DNA from: Methylophaga sp. | GTDB taxonomy: Bacteria; Pseudomonadota; Gammaproteobacteria; Nitrosococcales; Methylophagaceae | Reading direction: 5' to 3' | Assembly: GCA_013139345.1 (NCBI GenBank) | Contig: WTAY01000177.1 | Location: 1 to 13,031, forward strand | DNA: 13,031 nt | Shown: positions 1 to 5,564 of the stretch, piece by piece | Position numbering within the stretch: position 1 is the stretch's first letter | Layout: the number at the start of each line of letters is the position of its first letter | Made by a program: the position numbers and the translations under genes | Notes under the pieces: model-generated | What the model saw: only the letters and a program-made list of their open reading frames with translations | Told to the model about the DNA's origin: nothing | Databases searched by the model: none

Positions 1-122
1 GTTACAACTAAAGAACCAATATGGTGCTCCATCATTAACGAAACAGCCGAATCCAGTGAATCTGTAGGCGTTAAACCAATAACAGGTTTACCTTTATTTT
101 TAGTAATTGATCGTACTTTCAT
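1..122 (-). CDS. CBS-domain protein, N-terminal fragment (cut by window edge)
   Basis: The minus strand reads from an ATG at 122-120 to the window edge without a stop, giving 40 codons that begin MKVRSITKNKGKPVIGLTP and continue through TDSLDSAVSLMMEHHIGSLVV. The pattern of a short beta strand, a 'P.....DS...AV.LM' helix and an 'H.IGSLVV' strand is the start of a CBS motif. CBS domains usually come in pairs and sense adenosyl ligands or act as regulatory modules. A good ribosome binding site (AGAGGG) lies about 7 nt upstream. The gene is divergent from the unknown gene at 336. The rest of the protein is outside the window, so it cannot be said whether it is a stand-alone CBS-pair protein or has an additional domain. 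Confidence 0.8.
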   Translation of the reverse strand, partial: MKVRSITKNKGKPVIGLTPTDSLDSAVSLMMEHHIGSLVV

Positions 123-145
123 TATCACGCCCTCTTATTCTAATA

Positions 146-175
146 ATTATCCCTAAGCTGTATTCTGCTTGAGAA
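146..175 (-). promoter_or_regulatory. Candidate sigma-70 promoter for the CBS-domain gene
   Basis: On the minus strand a TTCTCA hexamer (175-170) and a GATAAT hexamer (151-146) are separated by 18 bp. The -10 matches the consensus at 5 of 6 positions and the -35 at 4 of 6. Transcription would start near position 139, a few bases before the AGAGGG ribosome binding site. This is a prediction from sequence only; AT-rich DNA gives many such matches. Confidence 0.4.
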
Positions 176-184
176 CGCACACTA

Positions 185-309
185 ATTGCAAGTTTATATA
201 AGTAAAGCATCATCCTAGCGACTTTATATTCTATAGTGATATTTTTATACTTGTTTTTAACTTTTCTATTGATAATTACATCAATATCTTGTCTAATACA
301 ACTTGCAAT
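185..309. repeat. 10-bp inverted repeat pair flanking the divergent intergenic core
   Basis: ATTGCAAGTT at 185-194 is the exact reverse complement of AACTTGCAAT at 300-309. The two copies lie 105 bp apart, one toward the CBS-gene promoter and one just before the ribosome binding site of the gene at 336. This could be a pair of operator half-sites for a regulator acting on both genes, or chance in AT-rich sequence. No regulator family was recognised. Confidence 0.35.
251..278 (+). promoter_or_regulatory. Candidate promoter for the 336-911 gene
   Basis: TTGTTT (251-256) and TAATTA (273-278) are spaced by 16 bp on the plus strand, in a region of strong AT bias. Both hexamers are partial matches to sigma-70 consensus. 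A second possible arrangement is TTGTCT near 289-294 followed by TATGCA. Neither is strong; the call rests on position upstream of an isolated gene with a good ribosome binding site. Confidence 0.3.
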
Positions 310-335
310 GGATATGCATTATTTAAGAGGTTGAC

Positions 336-911
336 ATGGAAAAGTTAAAGGCACCCCGCCCAATTATAGAAATACCAATCAAACCAGAGATAGAACTGGT
401 TCGATTTGAAGATTATTTAAATAAGAATTCCTTTCTAATTCATCAATGTGAAGATAGCGACGTACTGTTCCATGTCTCATTTCTAACCGCTTCACATGCG
501 ATTGAGAAGGCAATGTTATTCCTTCGCCAAAAACCCAACTTTGATAGTTTCAAAGATTTTTTCACCGATTGTAATAACTTAATATTTTCTTATCAATCTA
601 TGTGGTTAAATAAAAATGCTAATGAAAACTGGCGAGAAGAAAGTCTAAAAATTGCCGAAAACTTATCTCCAACCTTTGTGGGGAGAAATAGGGTCAATGA
701 AGCAATTAATATTTACATGGATAAATACTTCTTATTTGATACTATCTCTTCAGAATTAAGACGAATTCTGAAGCTCAGTACGCAAGAACGAAAACTCATC
801 ATTCAAAATGGCATTCCCTTCCTAAAAAGAACGATTCGTTTAGCGGAGTTAGAGCCGATTGAAATGCCTTTACTGGAAAATAAACCAAAATTCCCACTGG
901 TTTTTTCCTAA
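336..911 (+). CDS. Unrecognised 191-aa protein
   Basis: The ATG at 336 is preceded by AAGAGG (325-330) with a 5-nt spacer, so start and expression look real. The product is 191 aa, without a signal peptide or membrane segment, and is probably cytoplasmic. Most of it looks alpha-helical. A proline-rich N-terminus (residues 1-20) is followed by a region with aromatic and hydrophobic residues (about 30-95), including FHVSFLTASHAIEKAMLFL. A basic amphipathic stretch (SSELRRILKLSTQERKLII) comes near residues 138-156, and the tail is again proline-rich. No catalytic motif, metal-binding Cys/His cluster, nucleotide-binding loop or helix-turn-helix could be recognised. It stands alone, divergent from a CBS-domain gene and convergent with prfC. 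It is AT-richer than its neighbours, which could mean a recently gained or fast-evolving gene. I do not know its function. Confidence 0.75.
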   Translation: MEKLKAPRPIIEIPIKPEIELVRFEDYLNKNSFLIHQCEDSDVLFHVSFLTASHAIEKAMLFLRQKPNFDSFKDFFTDCNNLIFSYQSMWLNKNANENWREESLKIAENLSPTFVGRNRVNEAINIYMDKYFLFDTISSELRRILKLSTQERKLIIQNGIPFLKRTIRLAELEPIEMPLLENKPKFPLVFS

Positions 912-938
912 GAAATTACACTTCGAAAATAATAAATA

Positions 939-957
939 GGGCCTGAATGAGGCTCTT
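939..957 (+). terminator. Weak hairpin downstream of the 191-aa gene
   Basis: GGGCCT (939-944) can pair with AGGCTC (950-955) over a 5-nt loop, with one G-U pair, 27 nt after the stop codon at 909-911. Only two T residues follow, so it would be a poor intrinsic terminator. The larger palindromic repeat just downstream may do the job instead. Confidence 0.25.
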
Positions 958-983
958 GATAAATGAAGATGCATAATTCATCT

Positions 984-1065
984 CCTCCCCCCCAGCCCTC
1001 TCCAACAGGAGAGGGAGCTAAAAGCCTAGCTCCTTCTCCCTTGAGGGAGAAGGTTGGGATGAGGG
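984..1065. repeat. Compound palindromic intergenic repeat (CCCTCTCC/GGAGAGGG type)
   Basis: This GC-rich island in AT-rich intergenic DNA holds three overlapping dyads. The left hairpin is CCCTCTCC (996-1003), loop AACA, GGAGAGGG (1008-1015). The right hairpin is CCTTCTCCC (1032-1040), loop TTGA, GGGAGAAGG (1045-1053). The central hairpin pairs GAGAGGGAGCTA (1009-1020) with TAGCTCCTTCTC (1027-1038) over loop AAAGCC, with one G-U pair. Left and right arms are inverted, diverged copies of each other (CCTC...CCCAGCCCTCTCC against the complement of the 3' end), so the unit is one large palindrome. It resembles the CCCTCACCC...GGGTGAGGG class of dispersed repeats that I remember from intergenic regions of beta- and gammaproteobacteria; family membership was not checked. 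It lies between two convergent genes. Confidence 0.75.
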
Positions 1066-1161
1066 TAGCAATATTAATAATGCGAAAATTAGAACAAATC
1101 AGCACAAGAACACCAACTATTAACCGCATACTATATTTTGCTCTGGCTTCCTGTTTTTGCC

Positions 1162-1181
1162 TTCAATATCTGCATATTGAA
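1162..1181. repeat. Perfect 8-bp hairpin after prfC
   Basis: TTCAATAT (1162-1169) and ATATTGAA (1174-1181) form a perfect stem around a CTGC loop, 22 nt beyond the prfC stop codon. The stem is AT-only and no T-run follows on either strand, so a classical terminator is unlikely; it may stabilise the 3' end of prfC mRNA or be incidental. Confidence 0.35.
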
Positions 1182-1202
1182 TGATTATCGGTATATACCT
1201 AT

Positions 1203-2777
1203 TTATGTATGCTCGCGTGTTGCCTTAAATTCTATCTCAGGCCACCGTTCCATTGTTAAATCTAGGTTAACGCGCGTAGGTGCTATATACGTTAAGCCTC
1301 CGGAACCATCCAATGCAAGGTTAAGTGCTGCTTTTTTCTTAAATTCTTCCAGCATTTTCTCATCATCACAGTATACCCACCTAGCCGTATAAACTTGTAC
1401 AGGTTCGTAGATACAATCAACGTTATATTCACCTTTTAAGCGGTGAACAACCACATCAAACTGCAACACACCGACAGCGCCTAATATCAGATCATTATTT
1501 TCTGTTGGGCGAAATAGCTGAGTGGCCCCCTCTTCACTGAGTTGCTGCAGACCTTTAAGCAAGGCTTTCATTTTAAGAGGATCCTTTAAGCGTACACGTC
1601 GGAATAATTCAGGTGCAAAATAAGGGATACCCGTAAACTGGACGTCTTCCCCTTGCGTGAAGGTATCACCAATCTGAATGGTGCCATGATTGTGTAAACC
1701 AAGAATGTCGCCCGGCCATGCTTCTTCAGCTTGGGCACGTTCTGCGGCCATAAATGTAACAGCATTGGCGATAACAACATCTTTACCTGTGCGCGCATGA
1801 CGTATCTTCATGCCTTTTTTATATTGGCCTGAACATACACGTAAAAAGGCAATGCGATCGCGATGTTTTGGATCCATATTGGCTTGAATCTTAAACACAA
1901 AACCACTAAATGGTTCTTCATTTGCTTCAACATGGCGTGTTTTTGTTTCTCGTCCTTGTGGCGCTGGAGCGATTTCTACAAATGAATCCATTAACTCTGT
2001 GATTCCAAAGTTATTCATTGCTGAGCCAAAGAACACAGGAGATAACTCACCTGCTAAGAAAGCATCTTGATCATATTCATGACTCGCACCCCGTACTAGG
2101 TCAATCTCTTCACGCAACTCCTCAGCCATATCACCAAACAATTCATCTAAACGAGGATTATCTAACCCTTCCACAACCTCACCCACTTGATCACTATGAG
2201 GTTCAAATAGGTGAACACTGTCTTTTTGTAAATGGAAAATACCTTTAAAGCTTTTCCCCATACCAATCGGCCAAGTAATTGGAGCGCAGTTGATACCTAG
2301 AACAGTCTCAACTTCATCCAAAATATCAATAGGATCACGACCTTCACGATCCATTTTGTTAATAAAGGTTAAGATTGGCGTATCGCGTAGGCGACAGACT
2401 TCCATCAATTTAATTGTGCGTTGTTCTACACCTTTAGCAATATCAATCACCATCAGTGCCGAGTCAACCGCTGTCAGTGTACGATAAGTATCTTCAGAGA
2501 AATCAGCATGGCCTGGCGTGTCTAACAGGTTAACTACTCTGCCATTATGCTCAAACTGCATTACTGATGATGTAACAGAAATCCCCCGTTCTTTTTCCAT
2601 GTCCATCCAATCAGAGGTGGCATGACGGTCGGTTTTACGTGATTTTACACTACCCGCTGTTTGAATTTTGCCACTAAATAATAGTAGCTTTTCAGTTACT
2701 GTAGTTTTACCGGCATCGGGATGCGAAATAATCGCAAAGGTGCGTCGTTTATTGATTTCTTCTAGTAAAGCAGCCAT
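1203..2777 (-). CDS. prfC: Peptide chain release factor 3 (RF3)
   Basis: RF3 is the translational GTPase that removes RF1/RF2 from the ribosome after peptide release. With the start chosen here the protein is 524 aa, close to the E. coli length (about 529). The G domain shows SHPDAGKT (18-25), a switch region with MEKERGIS (60-67), DTPGH (86-90) and NKMD (140-143). FKIQANMDPKHRDR and the RLKDPLK...QLSEEGATQLF block of domains II and III are typical of RF3 and separate it from EF-G. An in-frame ATG ten codons upstream (2807) would add MVFHYIYLFY. I prefer 2777 because MAALLEEINKRRTF aligns with the start of RF3 homologues and the extra residues do not. Neither start has a clear Shine-Dalgarno. 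It lies 62 nt after modC on the same strand and may be read from that operon or from its own promoter. Confidence 0.95.
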   Translation of the reverse strand: MAALLEEINKRRTFAIISHPDAGKTTVTEKLLLFSGKIQTAGSVKSRKTDRHATSDWMDMEKERGISVTSSVMQFEHNGRVVNLLDTPGHADFSEDTYRTLTAVDSALMVIDIAKGVEQRTIKLMEVCRLRDTPILTFINKMDREGRDPIDILDEVETVLGINCAPITWPIGMGKSFKGIFHLQKDSVHLFEPHSDQVGEVVEGLDNPRLDELFGDMAEELREEIDLVRGASHEYDQDAFLAGELSPVFFGSAMNNFGITELMDSFVEIAPAPQGRETKTRHVEANEEPFSGFVFKIQANMDPKHRDRIAFLRVCSGQYKKGMKIRHARTGKDVVIANAVTFMAAERAQAEEAWPGDILGLHNHGTIQIGDTFTQGEDVQFTGIPYFAPELFRRVRLKDPLKMKALLKGLQQLSEEGATQLFRPTENNDLILGAVGVLQFDVVVHRLKGEYNVDCIYEPVQVYTARWVYCDDEKMLEEFKKKAALNLALDGSGGLTYIAPTRVNLDLTMERWPEIEFKATREHT

Positions 2778-2792
2778 GTAGAAAAGGTATAT

Positions 2793-2823
2793 ATAATGAA
2801 AAACCATCCATTTTACACGTCAA
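2793..2823 (-). promoter_or_regulatory. Candidate prfC promoter in the modC-prfC gap
   Basis: On the minus strand TTGACG (2823-2818, 5 of 6 matches to the -35 consensus) is followed after 19 bp by CATTAT (2798-2793), inside an alternating T/A run (TATATATA-like). Transcription from it would begin within about 10 nt of the ATG at 2777 and would leave the upstream ATG at 2807 untranslated. The 19-bp spacing is long, so the call is tentative. Confidence 0.3.
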
Positions 2824-2839
2824 CTTCAATACTAGCTAT

Positions 2840-3919
2840 TTATTCGCTCATCAAATGAATCGCATTAGCCAACAATGACACAGAAATAGTTTCACCTATT
2901 TTCAAGTCATTTCGCATCGCCACATGTTCAGGCAAATCCATCTGTAAACTAACACTATCAGTATGCCCCACATTAAGAATCAACGTTGTAATGCCTCGCA
3001 AGCTAACCATCTCACAAATTCTGCCTTCTAAGGGGTTTTCATGTTCACCTCGGGACTTTCGTACTCGTTGGTGTAACAACACTTTGCTTGGTGATAATGT
3101 CCAATGGACATGTTGACCGGCACTAAAACCAAAAGTCATAGCGACATCAATTAAATGCTCATACCATTTCAATTTCAGAGTATTTCCATGTTCAATTAAT
3201 TGACCAGAAAACACATTCCGCGCATCAACTTGTCTAGCAATCGCTACATTATCAGGTCGAAATAACACATCTTCAGGACTCCCCTGTTGCAGGGTCGCCC
3301 CTTGATGAATAACACATAGACTATCAGCCAGCATTGCCGCTTCATCTAGATCATGTGTAACAAGGATGACTGGCATATCCAGTTGTCGACGAAGTGTATT
3401 AAGTTCCATATACAGCTTTCGCCGCGTCACCTTGTCTACCGCAGAAAAAGGTTCATCTAATAATAAGACCTCAGGCTGTCTAGCCAAGGCTCTCGCAATG
3501 GCAACACGCTGTTGCTGACCGCCTGAAAGTTGGTGAGGATATCGTTGCTCTAAACCCGATAAATTCACTTGCTCTAGCAACTGCTCACTCTGTTCATCAT
3601 GCAAACTTTTATCAACATCTAATGCTAATTTAATATTGTCCAATACCGTTAAGTGTGGAAACAAGGCATAGTTCTGAAACACCATTCCAACACGGCGTTG
3701 TTGAGGCGTTTGCTTCACCTTAGCATCACTATCAAACCATGTATGTCCTTTGCAGGAGATCACGCCTTGTTGAGGTGACTGTAGCCCAGCAATACAGCGT
3801 AGTACTGTTGATTTCCCTGCACCAGATGGTCCCACTAAAGCAAGCACTTCACCCTTTTCACAGTTAAGCTCAACATCGAGAACTGTTGGTCGTATCTGCT
3901 GTAACGTCACTTTCAACAT
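2840..3919 (-). CDS. modC: Molybdate ABC transporter ATP-binding protein ModC
   Basis: This 359-aa cytoplasmic ATPase powers molybdate import with ModB. Visible ABC motifs are Walker A GPSGAGKST (30-38), Q-loop FQNYALFPH (Q82), signature LSGGQQQR (131-138), Walker B VLLLDEP (151-157) with catalytic E156, and the H-loop VTHD (H189). Residues from about 230 to the end form a C-terminal MOP/TOBE-type domain, as in ModC (E. coli ModC is 352 aa), which in the family binds oxyanion and modulates activity. The start codon ATG abuts the TAA of modB without a gap, so translation is probably coupled. Related CysA (sulfate) and PotA-type ATPases share this layout; the assignment to molybdate rests on the adjacent ModA and ModB and on the C-terminal domain. 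Confidence 0.92.
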   Translation of the reverse strand: MLKVTLQQIRPTVLDVELNCEKGEVLALVGPSGAGKSTVLRCIAGLQSPQQGVISCKGHTWFDSDAKVKQTPQQRRVGMVFQNYALFPHLTVLDNIKLALDVDKSLHDEQSEQLLEQVNLSGLEQRYPHQLSGGQQQRVAIARALARQPEVLLLDEPFSAVDKVTRRKLYMELNTLRRQLDMPVILVTHDLDEAAMLADSLCVIHQGATLQQGSPEDVLFRPDNVAIARQVDARNVFSGQLIEHGNTLKLKWYEHLIDVAMTFGFSAGQHVHWTLSPSKVLLHQRVRKSRGEHENPLEGRICEMVSLRGITTLILNVGHTDSVSLQMDLPEHVAMRNDLKIGETISVSLLANAIHLMSE

Positions 3920-4591
3920 TTATAATGCCGCCACACGTGATTGTTTACGGTTGAAGGTATATACCGTCGTGATTGTCACCAAGGCGATCGCTAAGAGAAT
4001 AAGTGACATCGATTGTGCTTGCTGATGTTCAAAGGAGACAACGCTATCGTAGATAGCAATAGACAGTGTTCGTGTTTCTCCAGCGATATTACCTCCTATC
4101 ATTAACACCACACCGAACTCACCCAATGTATGTGAAAAGCTCAATACCATTGCGGTAATAATGCCCGGCCACGCTAAAGGAAGTTCAACCTTAAAAAAGG
4201 TTTTCCACTTAGATAAGCCACTGCACCATGCTGCTTCACGAATCTCGGGAGCAATGCTTTCCAATGAACGTAACATCGGCTGCACCGCGAACGGCAAGCT
4301 GTAAATAATTGATGCAAACCATAACCCAACAAATGAAAAAGCCAAACTCTGCCCAGTTACACTAACAAATAGGCCACCTAAAAAACTATTACTATCCATA
4401 CCCACCAATAAAAAATACCCTAATACCGTTGGAGGTAAAACTAAAGGCAAGGTAATAATAGCCTCAACAAAACCGCGACCAACAAAGTTAGATTTTGCGA
4501 GGAAATAAGCGATTGCTAATCCTATTGGCAACAAACTAAGGCACGTTAATAACGCTAAACTCATTGAGACTTCAAATGCCTGCCAATCCAT
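3920..4591 (-). CDS. modB: Molybdate ABC transporter permease ModB
   Basis: A 223-aa inner-membrane protein with about five hydrophobic segments (roughly 8-30, 42-63, 82-105, 142-165 and 195-214). The cytoplasmic EAA loop, by which permeases contact the ATPase, is visible at 116-145 (EIREAAWCSGLSKW, then LPLAWPGI). The LPLVLPPTVLGYFLL stretch (48-62) is characteristic of ModB permeases. Length fits the family (E. coli 229 aa). Its ATG overlaps the stop codon of modA by one base (TAATG), a classic translational-coupling arrangement, and it runs directly into modC. Confidence 0.93.
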   Translation of the reverse strand: MDWQAFEVSMSLALLTCLSLLPIGLAIAYFLAKSNFVGRGFVEAIITLPLVLPPTVLGYFLLVGMDSNSFLGGLFVSVTGQSLAFSFVGLWFASIIYSLPFAVQPMLRSLESIAPEIREAAWCSGLSKWKTFFKVELPLAWPGIITAMVLSFSHTLGEFGVVLMIGGNIAGETRTLSIAIYDSVVSFEHQQAQSMSLILLAIALVTITTVYTFNRKQSRVAAL

Positions 4592-5349
4592 TACGATTTT
4601 TCCATTACTAAGAAACCATGTTTAATAAAAAGCGTTTGCGCTGTCTCTGTTTGAATAAAGCTTAGAAACTGTTTACTCGTTTCGGTGGCATTTTTTAATA
4701 AAATTGCCTGCTGTTGTAATGTGACATCTAATTTAACAAACCGTCCTTGTGATGCAAGTTGGGGCTGAATAATATGTGCATAGGGCACAAAGGCAGCCTC
4801 AACTGATGGCGTTAAAGAAAACTGTACGACTTGAGATGCGTTTTCAGCCCTTAATAAATAAGGTTGAACTTGCTGCCAAAGACCTGCTTTTTCTAACGCT
4901 AATTTTGCTGCTTGACCATAAGGAGCATGGCGAGGATTAGCAATTGCAACCTTGTTTAACACTTCCTGTTCAATTGCACTCTTTAAACCATTTAATGCCT
5001 TATCAACCCGTATTTTTGAATCATTTGATGCAAAAAAAGCCAACTGAGCTTGAGCGTAATTAACGGCTTGTCCTTGTGTTAACTCAGCATCAATCAACCG
5101 TTGAATATAGGTTGAATGGGCAGATAAAAACAGTTTAAAAGGAGCGCCATGTTGAATTTGTGTCGTTAATGTACCTGATGCGGCATATGAGACTGAAATA
5201 TCATGTTCTGTTTGTTGTTCAAACACTTCTATTAACTCAGGTAATACAAAGCGTAAATTAGATGCCGCAGCAATATGTAGCGTCTCTGCTTGCACTAAAG
5301 TAAGACTACAAAAAAGGGGCAGCGTTAGAAGATATTTATAATATTTCAT
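4591..5349 (-). CDS. modA: Molybdate-binding periplasmic protein ModA
   Basis: This 252-aa solute-binding protein captures molybdate (often also tungstate) in the periplasm for ModBC. Residues 1-21 are a Sec signal peptide with predicted cleavage after LVQA; there is no lipobox, so it should be soluble. Ligand-site motifs of the family are AAASN (27-31), AASGTL (56-61), HGAPFKLFLSA (67-77) and NPRHAPYGQAA (138-148). The SN pair at 30-31 resembles the T-N pair I recall from Azotobacter ModA2 rather than the enterobacterial pattern; this is from memory. The ATG at 5349-5347 is fixed by the signal peptide. It has no recognisable Shine-Dalgarno and starts only 17 nt after a terminator, so its leader must be very short or it depends on read-through. 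No modE regulator gene or Moco riboswitch is seen nearby. Confidence 0.92.
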   Translation of the reverse strand: MKYYKYLLTLPLFCSLTLVQAETLHIAAASNLRFVLPELIEVFEQQTEHDISVSYAASGTLTTQIQHGAPFKLFLSAHSTYIQRLIDAELTQGQAVNYAQAQLAFFASNDSKIRVDKALNGLKSAIEQEVLNKVAIANPRHAPYGQAAKLALEKAGLWQQVQPYLLRAENASQVVQFSLTPSVEAAFVPYAHIIQPQLASQGRFVKLDVTLQQQAILLKNATETSKQFLSFIQTETAQTLFIKHGFLVMEKS

Positions 5350-5366
5350 GGGGTATATTTTGACAC

Positions 5367-5393
5367 AAAAAAGCCCCGATAAACGGGGCTTTT
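5367..5393 (-). terminator. Strong rho-independent terminator between pnp and modA
   Basis: AAAAGCCCCG (5369-5378) pairs with CGGGGCTTTT (5384-5393) around a 5-nt loop, a 10-bp stem. On the minus strand the GC core is followed by six T residues (complement of 5372-5367). The plus-strand side also has four T residues, so it might work weakly in the other direction. It lies about 170 nt after the pnp stop and should end the long nusA-to-pnp transcript. Confidence 0.85.
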
Positions 5394-5416
5394 AAGTTTA
5401 CTTCGATGAAACTAGA

Positions 5417-5564
5417 AGTTTGAGGCTTTGTACGATAAGTATTTTTCGTCAGGGCAAGGCAAAAATAATCGAAAAAGCACAGTGTACATTTGTACATGAG
5501 CATTTTGAGACTATTTTTAACGCCGGCATGGCGAAAAAAACGACTCGTACTAAGGTCTCAAATT
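5417..5564. repeat. ~148-bp imperfect palindrome (MITE- or repeat-like) between pnp and modA
   Basis: The outer arms 5417-5450 and 5531-5564 are imperfect inverted copies: AGTTTGAGGCTTTGTACGA matches the complement of the right end, which reads AATTTGAGACCTTAGTACGA, and TTTTTCG matches again further in. Inside, AAAAATAATC (5461-5470) pairs with GACTATTTTT (5509-5518), and the centre is TGTACA (5483-5488), TT, TGTACA (5491-5496). The whole can fold into one long interrupted hairpin. No open reading frame of note lies inside. The right arm overlaps two bases of the pnp stop codon (5563-5565). It has the look of a dispersed intergenic element of aquatic gammaproteobacteria, but only one copy is in the window, so mobility is inference. 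Confidence 0.65.

Noticed and set aside
908..1184. Short open frames on both strands (908-1129 minus, 963-1184 plus) across the palindromic repeat
   Set aside because: Their sequences (for example SSPPPQPSPTGEGAKS) are translations of the GC-rich repeat, which leaves several frames open by composition.
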